DNA of 64,000 nt from Symbiodinium natans (GCA_905221605.1 CAJNDS010002357.1:977331-1041330); one strand, 5' to 3'. Numbered from the stretch's first letter, positions 44,251 to 56,811 are shown. Numbers and translations are program-made. The notes: a model not told the origin generated them from the sequence alone.

Positions 44251-47200
44251 TGAGGGGTTAGTGACTGCCCTAGAGGTTAGTCGTATGTCCCCCCGCTTCG
44301 TGTTGTTGTGATTTGGTAGGGGCCCAGAGGTTTGTATGAGTTGTTTTCTTCGTTCGTGTTGTAAGGGTTTTGTGAGGGCCCCGGAGGTTTGTCGCATGTC
44401 CGATTTCTTCGTGCTTGTAGGGTTTGGGGATTGTCTAGATAATTGTCAAAAATCATTCCTTCCGCGCTCGTACTATGAGGGGCTAGTGGCTGCCCTAGAG
44501 GTTTGTTGTATATTCCCCCGCTTCGTGTTCCTGAGATTTGGTAGGGGCCAGAGGCTTGTCATATGTCCCCTCCCTTCGTCCCTTCGTGTTGTGAGGGTTG
44601 CATTCGGCCTTGGAGGTTTGTCGTATGTCCCCTTTCTTGGCGTCTAGATGATTGTCATCATAAGTCATTTGCTTCCGTGGTCGTATTATGAGGGCTATTG
44701 ACCGCCCTAGAGGTTTGTCGTATGCCCCCCTGCTTCGTGTTCCTGTGAGTTGGGAGGGGCCTAGAGGTTTATCTTTTGTCCCCTCCCTTCGTCCCTTCGT
44801 ATTGTAAGGGTTTCGTGAGCGCTCTGGAGGTTTTTCATATGTCCCCTTTGTTCGTGCTTGTAGGGTTGAGGGAGTGTCTACATGATTATCATATATCATT
44901 TGCTTCCGCAGTCGCTATGAGGGTATTGATTGCCCTCAAGATTTCTCGTGTGCCCCCCCGCTTCGTATTCCTGTGATTTGGTAGGGGTCTAGAGGTTTGT
45001 CGTAATTCCTCTCCCTTCGTTCCTTCGTGGGATGTTTGCGTGTGTCCCCTTTCTTCGTGCTTGTAGGGTTTGGGGAGCCTAGACGACTGATATATATATA
45101 TATATACATATGTATAATTCGATTCCGCGCTCGTATTGTGAGGGGCTAGTGGTCGCCCTAGAGGTTTGTCGTATGTCCCCCCGATTCCTGTTCCTGAGCT
45201 TTGGTAGGGGCCTAGAGCTTTGTCGTATGTCCCCTCCTTTCGCCCCTTCGTGTTGTAGGGGTTTTGTTGGGCCTTGAAGGCTTGTCGTGTGTCCCCTTTC
45301 TTCGTGCTTGGAGAGTTTGAGGAGCGTCGAGATGACTACCATACATCAATTGCTTCCGTGCTCGTACTATGTGCGGTTAGTGACTGCCCTAGAGGTTTGT
45401 CGTATGTCCCCTTCCTTCGTCCCTTCGCGTTGTATGGGTGGTAAGGGTTTTGTGAGGGCCCTGGAGGCTAGTCGTATATCCACTTTCTTCGAGCTTGTAG
45501 GGTTTGGGGGGGAGCGTCTAGAGTCTAGATGATCGTCATATATGATTTGCTTCCGTGCTCAAACTATGAGGGGCTAGTGACTGTCCTAGAGGTTTGTCAT
45601 TTGTCCCCCCCGTTTCCTTGGTCCTGTGATTTGGTAGGGGCTTAGAGGTTTGTCATACGTTCCCTCGCTTCGTCCTTTCGTGTTGCAAGGGTTTTGTGAG
45701 AGCCCTGCAAATTTGCCGTGTGTCCCCTTTCTTCTCACTTGTAGGGTTTGGGGAGCGTCTAGACGACTGACATATAATTTGATTCCGTGCTCGTATTGTG
45801 AGGGGCTAGTGATTGCCCTAGAGGTTTGTCGTATGTCCCCCCGATTCCTGTTCCTGAGATTTGGTAGGGGCTTAGAGCTTTGTCGTATGTCCCCTCCTTT
45901 CGCCCCTTCGTGTTGTAGGGGTTTTGTTGGGCCTTGAAGGTTTGTCGTGTGTCCCCTTTCTTCGTGCTTGGAGAGTTTGAGGAGCGTCGAGATGATTACC
46001 ATACATCATTTGCTTCCGTGCTCGTACTATGTGGGGTTACTGACTGCCCTAGAGGTTTGTCGTATGTCCCCTTCCTTCGTCCCTTCGCGTTGTATGGGTG
46101 GTAAGGGTTTTGTGAGGGCCCTGGAGGCTAGTCGTATATCCACTTTCTTCGAGCTTGTAGGGTTTGGGGGAGCGTCTAGAGTCTAGATGATCGTCATATA
46201 TGATTTGCTTCCGTGCTCAAACTATGAGGGGCTAGTGGCTGTCCTAGAGGTTTGTCATTTGTCCCCCCCGTTTCCTTGGTCCTGTGATTTGGTAGGGGCT
46301 TAGAGGTTTGTCATACGTTCCCTCGCTTCGTCCTTTCGTGTTGCAAGGGTTTTTGTGAGAGCCCTGCAAATTTGCCGTGTGTCCCCTTTCTTCTCACTTG
46401 TAGGGTTTGGGGAGCGTCTAGACGACTGACATATAACTTGAGTCCGTGCTCGTATTGTGAGGGGCTAGTGACTGCCCTAGGGGTTTGTCGTATGCCCCCC
46501 CCCCCGCTTCCTTGTTCCTGTGATGTAGTAGGGGCCTACAGGTTTGTCGTATGTCCCCTGCCTTCGTCCCTTCGTGTTGTAAGGCTGATAAAATTTTTCT
46601 GAGGGCCCTTGGAGATTTGTCGTATGTCCCCACGCTTCGTGTTCCTGAGATTTGGTAGGGGCCAGAGACTTGTCGAATGTCCCCTCCTTTCGTCCCTTCG
46701 TGTTGAAATTGCTTTGTTGGGGGAAGGTTTGTCGTATGTCACCTTTCTTTCTTCTTAGAGGGTTTGGGGATCTTCTAGAAAACTGTCATATATCATTTGC
46801 TTCCGTGCTCGTATTATGAGGGGCTGGTGTTTGTCATAGAGGTTTGTCGTATGTCCCGCCGCTTTCTGTTCCTGCGATGTGGTAGGGGCCTAAAGAGGTT
46901 TGTCGTGTGCCCCCTCCCTTCGTCCCTTTGAGTTGCAAGGGTTTTGTTGGACCTGGAAGATTTATCGTATGTCTCCTTTCTTCGTGCTTGTAGGGCGTGG
47001 GGAGCGTCTAGATGATTATCATATATGATTTGCTTCCGTGCTCGTATTATGAGGGGCTAGTGACTGCCCTAGAGGTTTGTTTTATGTCTCCCTGCTTCGT
47101 GTTCATGTGATTTGCTAGGGTCCTGGAGATTTGTCGTATGTCATTTTACCATATACGAAATTAGATACAATCCCTTCGTCCCTTCGTGTTGTAAGGGTTT

Positions 47201-47392
47201 CGTGAGGGTCCTAGAGGTTTGTCGTATGTGCCCTTCCTTCGTCCCTTCTTGTTGTAAGGGTTTTGTGAGGGCCCTGCAAATTTGCCGTATGTCCCTTTCT
47301 TCGTGCTTGTAGGATTTGGGCAGCGTCTAGATGATTGTCATTATCATTTGCTTCCGTGCTCGTACTATGAGGCGCTAGTAACTGCCCTAGAC
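44250..47392 (+). repeat. Tandem array, ~200-320-bp units, with a ~660-bp higher-order repeat
   Basis: Units share GAGGTTTGTCGTATGTCCCC (about three times per unit), CTTCGTCCCTTCGTGTTG and TTTGCTTCCGTGCTCGTA. The segments 45079-45740 and 45741-46400 are near copies about 660 bases apart, so a multi-unit block was duplicated. Frames of about 80-140 codons arise from the repetition and look non-coding. Confidence 0.85.
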
Positions 47393-48090
47393 CTTCAGGG
47401 CCCTCACAAAACCCTTACAACACGAAGGGACGAAGGGAGACGACGTACGACAAACCTCTATCATCTAGATGCTCCCCAAACCCTACAAGCAAGAAGAAAG
47501 GGGACATACGACAAACCTCCAGGGCCCTCACAGAACCCTTACAATAGGAAGGAATGAAGGGAGGCGACACACTACAAACCTTTAGGCCCCTACCAAATCA
47601 CAGGATCACGAAGCGGGGGCGTCATCTGACAAACCTCCAGGCCAATCACTAGCCCCTCATAATACGAGCACGGAAGCACATGATATGTGATTATCATCTA
47701 CACACTCCCCAGACCCTACAAGCACGAACAAAGGGGACATACGACAAACCTCCAGGACCCTCCCAAAACCCTTACAACACGAAGGGACGAAGGGAGGGGA
47801 CACACGACAAACCTTTAGCCCCCTACCAAATCACAGGAACACGAAGCGGGGGGACATACGACAAACCTCTAGGGCAGGCACTAGCCCTCATAATACGAGC
47901 ACGGAAACACATCATATATGATAATCATTTTGATGCTCCCCCAAAACCTATAAGAACGAGAAAGGGGAAGCACACAAACCTCCAAAGCCCTTACAAAACC
48001 CTTACAACACGAAGGGACGAAGGGAGGGGACATACGACAAACCTCTGGACCCTACCAAGTCACAGGAAACACGAAGCGAGGGTGCTTGCC
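47393..48090 (-). repeat. Inverted end of the tandem array
   Basis: The same unit continues in reverse orientation (GGGGACATACGACAAACCTC). The switch is abrupt in a CCTAGA..TTCAGGGCCC context. It makes a large imperfect hairpin with the array to the left. Confidence 0.85.
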
Positions 48091-48122
48091 TAAGTCTGGC
48101 TGTTGGCCGGCTGGATCTACAT

Positions 48123-48128
48123 TTACTG

Positions 48129-48197
<69 letters not shown>

Positions 48198-48209
48198 CTA
48201 CTCCTACTT

Positions 48210-48290
<81 letters not shown>

Positions 48291-48346
48291 CTACTCCTAC
48301 TCCTACTCCTACTCCTACTACTCCTACTACCACTACTACTTTCAAG
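48123..48346 (+). repeat. CTA trinucleotide microsatellite
   Basis: More than 70 CTA/CTC triplets, mostly perfect CTA, with interspersed CTC. Lies just inside the right terminal inverted repeat of the composite element. Confidence 0.95.
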
Positions 48347-48405
48347 AAGTTTTGTAAATAGTAAACAAAGGGGCGTGCCAAATAGACCCTAAAGGTCCAT
48401 GCCAC

Positions 48406-48910
48406 TTAGGGGTATAGGGGTTAGGGTTTAGGGGTTTAGGGTTTTGGGTTTAGGGATTAAGGTCGTTTACAAGAGTTAGGGTTTAGGGGTTTAGGGGTTC
48501 TGGGTTTAGGGATTAAGGTCATTGACAAGAGCTCGGGCTTAGGAGATTAGGGGTTTAGGGGTTTAGGGATTAAGGTCATTTACAAGAGTTAGGGTTTAGG
48601 AGTTTAGGGGTTTAGGGGTTTACGGGTTTAGGGGATCACGGATTTCAGGGTCTTGGGGGTTAAGGTGCAAGGTTTCAGGGTGTTAGGGTGTTAGGGTTTA
48701 GGTTTTAGGGTTGTAGGGTTTGGGCTTTTAGGGTTTAGGGTTTTAGGGTCTTAGGGTTTAGGGTTTTAGGGTTTAGGGTTTTAGGGTTTAGGGTTTTAGG
48801 GTTTTAGGGTCTTAGGGTCTTAGGGTTTCAGGGTTTTAGGGTTTCAGGGTCTCAGGGTCTTAGGATTTCAGGGTTTCAGGGTTCATGTCTAGGCTTTAGG
48901 ATCTCGGGCT
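48406..48910 (+). repeat. Mixed TTTAGGGG / TTTTAGGG / TCTTAGGG tract
   Basis: Degenerate; includes a longer repeated segment around GGATTAAGGTCATTTACAAGAG (three copies, about 48458, 48516 and 48565), also seen at about 41736. No gene. Confidence 0.8.
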
Positions 48911-49018
48911 TAGGGCCTTATAGAGCCTAGGGCACAGGAGTTTCTGACACCGATGTGACATCACTACAGCTCACGGTTTAGGGTTTAGGGTTTAGGGTTT
49001 CGGGTTTAGGGTTCAGGC

Positions 49019-49058
49019 GTGTAATGAACCACTTGCGCGGGTCTCCTCCGAGCGGGCA
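49019..49058 (-). CDS. Candidate exon, unknown gene
   Basis: Acceptor TTACCCAG, probable GC donor. Reads CPLGGDPRKWFIT with mostly G/C third positions. Confidence 0.3.
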
Positions 49059-49795
49059 CTGGGTAAGTAGCCACGTGCATTGTCGCTCTTTAGGCTCAGG
49101 GTCCATGGTTTAAGGTTCAGGGGTTCAGAGATTGGGGGCTTAGGGTGACAAACTATTATATGAGGGACTATGGAGATGGACCCAGCCAATCATAATTAAC
49201 CGTGAGAACCTCCAAACCCTAAGCCCTAAACCCGAACCCGAATCCTTGAACCATAAAAACTAAATCCTTGACTTTGAAGTAGACCCTGGATAAAAAGGAT
49301 ATACTTTTCAGGCTTAAGTAGTTACAACGGGAACCCAGAACCCAACAAAAGTATTGAAGTATAGTACTCCAACACCCAGCTAACAACCCTCAACCTAAAC
49401 CCTAAACCCTAAACCCACCAAAAAAGACCTAATCCCTGAACCCAAAACCCGAATCCCTATACCAGAGACACTAAAACCTAAACCCCCAAAAACCCCTCGC
49501 CAAGGAACAAGACCCGCGGTGCCCAAGAATATGCCGCCTCGCTTTATCTGGCTCCTGGTTAAGGTTCTGGAGTTGGATTTTGGTTTTGGGTTTAGGGTTT
49601 AGAGTCTAGAGTTTAGGCGGCATAGGCTTTGGAATTTTTGGGTGCCATTGAATCATCCATGCAACTTGAAGGTGCATGGGTAGTGCGAAGTGGCCGAACC
49701 CTAACCCCTAAACCCTAAGCCCCCACCCCCCCCCACCACTCCAACCTGCTAGATTGTAACCCTACAACATACAACCCCATTGTTACCACGCAAAA

Positions 49796-50276
49796 CCCCA
49801 AACCCCAAACCCCCAAACCCCCAAACCCCCAAACCCCCAAACCCCCAAACCCCCAAACCCCCAAAACCCCCAAACCCCCAAACCCCCAAACCCCCAAACC
49901 CCCAAACCCCCAAACCCCCAAACCCCCAAACCCCCAAACCCCCAAACCCCCAAACCCCCCAAACCCCCAAACCCCCAAACCCCCAAACCCCCAAACCCCC
50001 AAACCCCCACCCCCAACCCCCAAACCCCCAAACCCCCAACCCCCAAACCCCCAAACCCCCAAACCCCCAAACCCCCAAACCCCCAACCCCCAACCCCCCA
50101 AACCCCCAAACCCCCAACCCCCCAAACCCCCAAACCCCCAAACCCCCAAACCCCCAAACCCCCAAACCCCCAAACCCCCAAACCCCCAAACCCCCAAACC
50201 CCCAAACCCCCAAACCCCCAAACCCCCAAACCCCCAAACCCCCAAACCCCCAAACCCCAAACCCCCAAACCCTCAC
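49796..50276 (-). repeat. CCCCCAAA (TTTGGGGG) octamer array
   Basis: About 60 units with occasional 7- and 5-base variants, the longest array in the window. Pro/Asn/Gln and Gly/Leu/Trp frames through it, up to 181 codons, are artefacts. Confidence 0.95.
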
Positions 50277-50335
50277 CCTCAATCCTCAACCCTAAACCCT
50301 GCACCCTGTGAGAGGAGGCTGCGCCTGAAAATCAC

Positions 50336-50397
50336 TCGAAGAGCGCGCTGCCGACGTCGCTTGGTGCGCGCCTTCTTCCACTTCAGCGGGATGTTGG
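50336..50397 (-). CDS. Candidate exon, highly basic
   Basis: Acceptor TTTAAAG|CC, donor CGA|GTGATT. Reads ANIPLKWKKARTKRRRQRAL and Arg. The dense basic residues suggest a nucleic-acid or ribosome-binding segment; this is inference only. Confidence 0.4.
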
Positions 50398-50399
50398 CT

Positions 50400-53100
50400 T
50401 TAAACGGGTTTAGGGTTAAAGGGTTTAGGGTTCAGAGGGCTTAGAAGGTTTAAAGGGTTTTAAAAAGTGTTTTAAAAAGGGTTTTGAGCGTTTGGTCGGT
50501 TTGTTTAGGGTTGAGGGTTTCGGGTTTTAGCGGGTTGGGAGGGTTGGGATGGTTGGGACGGTTTTGAAGGGAAAGGGCTACATGGTGTAGGGTTTGAAAA
50601 AGGTTGAAGGGTCTTGGGTTCGGAATTTACAATTTAGGGGTTTGGGCTATGACAAGGCTCCAGTGATCATCTGTTTAAAAGGGGGTTAAACTTACTTCTC
50701 CAATAGCCAAGGAAGAAAAAAGCTCAACTATGTCATTTATTCCGAAAAAAAGGAAGCGCAACAAGATAAGGACCCAGGGTAACACTTACAACTGGGGTGA
50801 TAAGTGGGTTGACGTTTGTTGAGGTTGGAGTTTCCTTGTTGAAGTAGGGCCAACTTGCAACTACCCATGAACCTTCAAGTAAGAATTCGTGGTACTGGTA
50901 GTCGCTTCTTTATGTTGGGATTTGGGGCTTTCCTGTGTGGGTTTAGGGTTTAGGGCCCCCTACAAACACTCACTTGTTTATTGTAGGTCGGTTGGAGTGT
51001 TGTGTTGGATTTGTGGACCCGAAGAACTTAAGACATTCTTCCCAAACTAGGGCTTAGGGTTTAGGGTTCAGCCCCCCTAAACCCTAAACCCTAAACCCAA
51101 AAGCCTAAACCCTAAGCTTTAAAGCTTAGGACTCAAGCTTAGGATGCAGGGCGGAGGGGTCTCACTACTCGCGCAATAATGGAAGGAGCTGAAGGGTTTC
51201 TAGTCCAATGGGCTTTAGGGTTTAAGGTTTAGGGTTTAGGGCCCAGGCCCTAAACCCCAACCCATGTAGGGTTTTCAGGGCTTAGGGCCTGTGGTTCTCA
51301 AGAGCCAGCACTCAGGGTTTGCACAGCCCCTTTGTTTTCTGCAGCTAATCCCTAAACCGCTTAGGGTTTACGTTCTAGGGCTTACGGTTTCGGGCTTAAC
51401 TTAGCTCCTGAACTGCAGGGGTTTACCCCAGAAACCCTAAACCCTAAACCCTGAACTCTAAACCCTAACCCTAAACCCTAAACCCTTTAGGGTTTCAGGT
51501 TGGCAGTCCAAGAGCCACCCCGCCTGGAAGCGCAGTTCCTCTGCACTTTCTGTGCGTGTCCTCATGCAGCGGTCCGCAGAAACAGTCGGCTTTACTTTAC
51601 CCGGTCCGGGTCGGGTACATGGTTTAGGGTTTAGGGCTTAGGGCTTAGGGTTCAGGGTTTAGGATTAAGGTTTTAGGGTTTAGGGTGCAGGGTTTAGCGT
51701 TCAGGTGCAAGGGTTGGCGCTTGGGCTTCAGGGTCTGAGGTTAGTTTGGTATTTGCTTAGGGTCTGGGGGTTAGGGTGTATCTTGACTAACCTTGAACCA
51801 TAACAAAAAGCGTAACCATGCCTAAAACCTAAACCCTAGACCCTAAACCCAAAATCCTAAACTTTCCTTCATCCGTCGGACAACAACCCCAAATACGATC
51901 CTCTTAAGCCCAAGAATGGAAAAAGCAACATACACCCCAGGAAAATACCCAGCCTTTCTGAGGGCATAAAGGGTTTAGGGTTTAGGGTTTGGGAAGCCCT
52001 AAATCCTAAGCTGAGGGTGAACCTGAGGCCCAAACCTAAAGCTTGAAAGCTGACTGCCCGCAGCGTAGCTACATTGGGTTTAGGATTTAGGGTTTAGGGG
52101 AAACCCTAAACCATAAACCCTAAACCCCAAATCCCTTACACAGCTACATCAACCCTGAACTCTCTTGTGGGTTCCAAGCTGTTCGGCGTCAGTGACGGAA
52201 ATCGTTGAATCCCAACACATCTACTAATCTACTCAGTACATGGGTTCAGAGTGTATATTACTTGTATCCCCAAAAGGACACCAAGTATATACCTTCACCA
52301 ACATGTAAAGGTAACCCTATACACACCCACCAATCAGGCGTGGCACCCTTCACCCGAAAACCTGAATTTAGGGTTTTGTTCATCAGCTTACTTCATTTTC
52401 TGTTCTTGCGAAAAAGTTCTTACTATGATGCTCTTGGTTTCTCATGGGTTCTGGGGCAGTCATACGCGCCTAAACCTTAAACTCCCGTCCTTGTAGCAGT
52501 CTCATCTGCGTCGGAGCGCTGCAAACGGCGCTCAAAGTCTTGGAGGCAGTTTTGCGGACGGCAAGGCTTGAAGGTCCATGGGTAGTTGGAAGTAGGGTGA
52601 TAAGTGCCACAAAGAAGGTTACAACTAGTTTTATTTCTAGTTACGCCACTTAGAGCCCCACTTAGAACTACCCGTGGTCCTCCAAGGAGGGCTTACAAGG
52701 CGCAAGGGGCCTATTATGAAAGGGTCATGAGCAGCGTAAAAAGAGTTCATTTTATTAGATACACTTTCGCCTTGAATAGATTTGGCTCGACTTTGTTCCA
52801 AAAAACGAACTTTTGATGATTTGGAAGAAATGGAAATTCGGTTTAGGGTTTAGGGTTTATAGAAACTGAGAAACTTAAACAAGCATCTTGAACGGAAAAG
52901 CAATAAGTCTTGAACGAACATTTGAACGTACTTGACGTATCTGGCCTGATTCGGGGCAGGTACAGGCAGAGCAATCTAGGTAAACAAGGGTTGCAGATCA
53001 TTATAGCATTCCCCTACCTAAAACCCCAGTTACAGTTCAAATCACTCCACCAAAGAAGACCAAAACCCTAACACATATGCACAGCCCCCAAACCCTCGTT
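50400..53100. other. Stretch without a recognised gene
   Basis: Degenerate telomere-like sequence and family A elements. A unique region at 52190-52500 with plus-strand frames (52205-52496) shows no family features or splice sites I trust. Segments at 51.55 and 52.5 kb are open in several frames on both strands. Confidence 0.5.
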
Positions 53101-53160
53101 GGAGCTTCACGGGTCGTTATATGTGGGGTTGTAAGTAGAGTACGTAGCTACCACGGTCAG

Positions 53161-53242
53161 GACCGGGCTGTTTGCCAGCGACCTGGCCATCCGTTTCCTC
53201 CACGGGGAGCCACTTGGTGACCTTGCAAAGAAGTTGGAGAGG
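53161..53242 (+). CDS. Candidate exon, unknown gene
   Basis: Acceptor CGGTCAG|G, donor AGG|GTTTGG. Twenty-seven codons including TGLFASDLAIRFLHGEP and GDLAKKLER; G/C-rich third positions. The reverse frame is open but less coding-like. Confidence 0.42.
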
Positions 53243-53309
53243 GTTTGGGGTTTAGGGTTTAGGGTCAAGGGTTTAGGGGAGAATTGCATAGGGTAGTTAA
53301 GTGTTACCA

Positions 53310-53460
53310 AGAGACTCTGTCTTGGACCCCCTGAGGTGGTAACTTGGGTTTTGGGGACCCTCTTTAAATGTCTTTCAAGGGAATATAGGGGCCATGTTAG
53401 GAGTGCAGTAAGGGAACCGCTTAGGGGTACAACCGTAGGGGTACCCGCCTTAATTTATCC
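53310..53460 (+). repeat. Dispersed element family I
   Basis: Shared blocks are GACTCTGCCTCGGACCCC, GGGTTTGGGAGCCCTT and GGGGTACAACCTTAGGGG. Copies: 53310-53460, 55618-55740 and 56700-56875; the last is split by a CCCTAAA array at 56758-56811. Confidence 0.7.
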
Positions 53461-55291
53461 CTGGAGTTTAGGGTAGGCCTCCGCGCCCAAGCCCTAAAGT
53501 GGGGTTTCGGGTTTAGGGTTTAGGGTTTACGGTTTAGGGTATAGGGTTTACGGTCTAGGGTTTATGGCCAAACCCCAAACCCGAACCCGCCCCCCCTCCC
53601 GGATGCTTTTACTCAGACTTAGGGCCCTTAAAATGAAAGAAAAGAAAAATGAAAAAGCAGGAACCTCTAAACCCCTAAACTCCCAAACCCCCAATCCCAG
53701 AACCCAAGCTACGTTGCCTATTTCCTTAGAACTGGGAGGTTTAGGGTTCGGCTTAGGGTTTAGGGTTTAGTGTTTAGGGCTTAGGGACTTCGGGTGCTTT
53801 AACCGTCTTAGGCCCCACACCCTGAACCATCCTTAAACCCTAAGTCTTAAGTAAACCCTAATCCTAAACCCTAAGCCCTAATGACGCCCTAAACCCTAAA
53901 CCCTGAACCCTAAACCCTATAAGCCCTCATCACTAAACCCTAAGCCCTCAGCCCTAAAGCCTATACCCCAAATCCCAAACCCTAAACCCTAAACCCTAAA
54001 CTAAGCCCTAAAGCCTATAAGCCTACAAGCCCCTAAACCCCGCCTTTCTGATCACGCCAAGCTCATTACAACAAGAGCGCGCGCCGAGACATGTCGAGCC
54101 GGTGGGGCACAAGTCCCAAAGAGCCCCTCCAGGGTTTAGGGTTTAGGGTTTAGGGTTTAGGGTTTAGGGTTTAGGGTTGAGGGCGTAGGGTTTAGGGGCT
54201 CGCGTTTGGGGGAATAATGGCAAGAACAGTAATAAGAACCCGGAAACCTGAAGCTCGAATTTCCGGGCGCGCCCCCCAAATGAGTTCTCCTTTCGCGGGT
54301 GCCTGTTGAGACGATCCCTGCGGACCAAATGTACCCTGTTTCGGGTTTAGGGTTCAGTGGCTACGGTCTACATGTTATGGTGCGAGTACAGTAAGGAATG
54401 CGCTCAACCCCTCCTGAGACCCTGAACCCTAAAACCCCTGAGCGACCAGAGTTTAGCCTGTCAACTGGGAACCTGAGGCGAATTGACGTTTCAAGGCTCT
54501 ATAAGCCCTAAGGGTCCAGGTATCATGCTATAATATACTTGGGCCCAAGAGTCCCTATGTAGGAGGTACTTTAAGGCCCACGTATTCCTTATTTAGGTAC
54601 ATGGACCCTCAGGGTAGCTCTAAACCCCTGAGCCTAAACCCTAAACCCTAAACCCTAAACCCTGAACAAGGGAATCAGCTAGCCGCCCTATAGGTGCTTC
54701 TAGGCCGTCTTGTCGAGCTCTACTTTACCGCATCAGCGAGCCCATGCCTCTTCTGCCTAGGCAAGCAAACAAGTACCCTGGTGTTTAGGGTTTAGGGTTT
54801 AGGGGTTTAGGGGTTTAGGGGTTTAGGGGTTTAGGGTTTAGGGTTAGGGGTTTAGGGTTTAGGGTTAGGGGTTTAGGGTTCAGAGTTTGGGGTAAGGAGT
54901 CTAGCGTCTAGGCTCTAGGACTTAGGGTTTAGGGCTCGGGGTTCGCGGTTTAGGGTTATAAGGCCTCCGGGTTAGCAGAGTAGTGACGGCCCTCAAGGTT
55001 TAGAAGTGCTTTCGCAAAGGTTATGGTGTCCCTAAACCCTAAACCCTAAACCCTAAACCCTAAACCCTAACCCCTAAACCCCAAACCCTAACCCTAAACC
55101 CTAAACTCTACACCCTAAACTAATCACCCGAAAGCCCAAATTCAACTCTGAACCCTAACCCCTAACCCCTAGCCCCTTACCCCTTACCCCTAACCCCTAA
55201 CCCCTAACCCCTAACCCCTAAACCCTAAACCCTAAACCCTAACCCCCCAAAATCCCTTGACCCGAAACCCTCGGCATTTTGCCTACACCAC

Positions 55292-55328
55292 CCTGTTCAT
55301 CAACGGCCTTGTGTAGTTTAACAAGGAC
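55292..55328 (-). CDS. Candidate exon, unknown gene
   Basis: Strong pyrimidine tract before the acceptor (CTCCCTCTCGGAG), donor G|GTGGTG. Reads VLVKLHKAVDEQ. The plus strand also reads FAYTTLFINGL but lacks an acceptor. Confidence 0.33.
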
Positions 55329-55842
55329 CTCCGAGAGGGAGATAGAGGCTTCGGGTTTGGAGCCTGGTAGCCCAGAAACCAGTAGAAAAGGGGACCCTTT
55401 TTGGGGTTTAGGTTTAGGGTTTAGGGTTTAGGGTTTAGGGTTTAGGGTTTAGGGTTTAGTGTTTAGGGTTTAGGGTTTAGGGTTTAGGGTTAAGGGTTTA
55501 GGGTTTAGGGTTTAGGGTTTATGGCTACTTAGCGGCTTTTTTAGGAAGGACCCAGACAAGACAAGGGCAAGAGGGTGCCGCTGGGCTACAAAGACTGTAG
55601 GAAATCCAACTTTATCAAGGGGACTCTACCTCTGACCCCTGAGGTTGCACGCGTGGGTTTGGGAGCCCTTGTTAGAGCTTCTTTAGGGATGGCTGTGTGA
55701 GGCGAACCTTTTGGGGTACAACCTTAGGGGGTGCGAGTCTAAACCCGAAACCCTAAACCCTGAACCCAAAACCCTGAACCCGAAACCCTACACCCTAAAC
55801 CCTAAACCCTTTCCCCTAAACCCTAAACCCTTGAGTTTACAG

Positions 55843-55928
55843 GCCGGCGTCTCAATCAGTACCCAGCGGTCAGTGGATGTCGGCCCCGGCAGTGGCTTTT
55901 CAGCGCCGACTGCCAGGGCACGAGCGTG
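55843..55928 (+). CDS. Candidate exon, unknown gene
   Basis: Acceptor AGTTTACAG, donor TG|GTAGCT. Twenty-eight codons, including AGVSISTQRSVDVGPGSG and FSAPTARARA. Ser/Thr/Gly-rich; no family recognised. Confidence 0.38.
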
Positions 55929-56757
55929 GTAGCTCTCAAGATCAGGGGTCCCGTGTGTGTGTTGGGGTTTAGGGTTTAGGGTTTAGGGTTTAGGGTTTAG
56001 GGTTTAGGGTTGAGGGTTTAGGGTTTAGGGTTTAGGGTTGAGGGTTGAGGGTTTGGGGTTTTCACAAGGGTTTAGGGTTTAGGGTTTGTGTCCGATGCTG
56101 AGCTAGGTAGGTTGAGGTTGGGGCACGAAGTGTAGCTAGGGTTTGCCCTAAACCCTAACCCATGCACGCGAAGATATAAACCCCAAAGCCGAAACCCTCA
56201 TACCATCTCATACCTAAAGTTAAAGCCAGTAAAGCCCAAACTACCCTGCACTCCTGAAAAGGCCTAAACGCTAAAAACTAAACCCTAAGCCCTGAGCCCT
56301 TTAGAGTTCCATCTTGCATGTTTTGGGATATCAGCGTCACCTTGATGAAAGCCCTAATTAAGACTGCAGGTTCTTGGACGTTTTGGTCGCAGACTGAAGG
56401 TTTAGGGGGTCTAAGGCTTTTGGGTCTATAGGTCTAAGGTAGTTCCCCAAACCCTAAGCCCTAAACTACAAATTCTAGTTGAGGGACCCCAAATTTTGAG
56501 AGTCTCCTACTCTAATTCAAGCTATACGCCTGGACCCTCCAGGTCCCGCCGGCTAGGAGGCTGGCACAGGAAGGGTGTCGTCAAAAACCCTAAACCCTAA
56601 ACCCTACATCTACACCCTAGACCCTAAACCCTAAACCCTAAACCCTAAACCCTAAACCCTAAACCCCCTGACGCTCCCTGGAGGGCTTGGGGTTTAGGGC
56701 TTTTCATGGGACTCTGCCTCGGACCCCTAAGTTTGGGATCCCTTTTAAAGCTCCTCT

Positions 56758-56811
56758 TAACCCTAAACCCTAAACCCTAAACCCTAAACCCTAAACCCTA
56801 AACCCTAAACT
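56758..56811 (-). repeat. CCCTAAA array interrupting a dispersed element
   Basis: About seven units lie between halves of a family I element that is continuous at 55618-55740. Confidence 0.75.

Larger units (their letters stand above)
41814..48405. mobile_element. 6.6-kb composite element with perfect 27-bp terminal inverted repeats
   Basis: Positions 41821-41847 and 48372-48398 are exact reverse complements over 27 bases (GGACCTTTAGGGTCT at the outer end). The outermost seven bases on each side continue with weaker symmetry and resemble the ends of the GGTCCATGTACC family below. A possible 10-base target duplication TTAGGGGTAT lies at 41804-41813 and 48406-48415; it is weak evidence because TTAGGGG is common locally. 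Inside are only repeats: a palindromic satellite, a CCCCATCAT-type tract, a long tandem array with an inverted end, and a CTA microsatellite. No transposase is visible, so it would be non-autonomous. Confidence 0.65.
54126..56062. repeat. Cluster of telomere-type arrays
   Basis: TTTAGGG at 54126-54178, 54783-54870, 55403-55522 and 55966-56062; CCCTAAA at 55030-55075; CCCCTAA near 55155-55215. Exon candidates 55292-55328 and 55843-55928 lie between. Confidence 0.85.

Noticed and set aside
43882-47557. Several 70-140-codon frames in both directions
   Set aside because: They arise from tandem units without stops, have no start or splice context, and repeat one another.
48052-48405. Poly-Thr, poly-Tyr and poly-Val open frames
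   Set aside because: Translations of the CTA microsatellite.
49715-50304. Four long open frames of 171-181 codons (Pro/Asn/Gln- and Gly/Leu/Trp-rich)
   Set aside because: They are translations of the CCCCCAAA octamer array in both strands and several frames.
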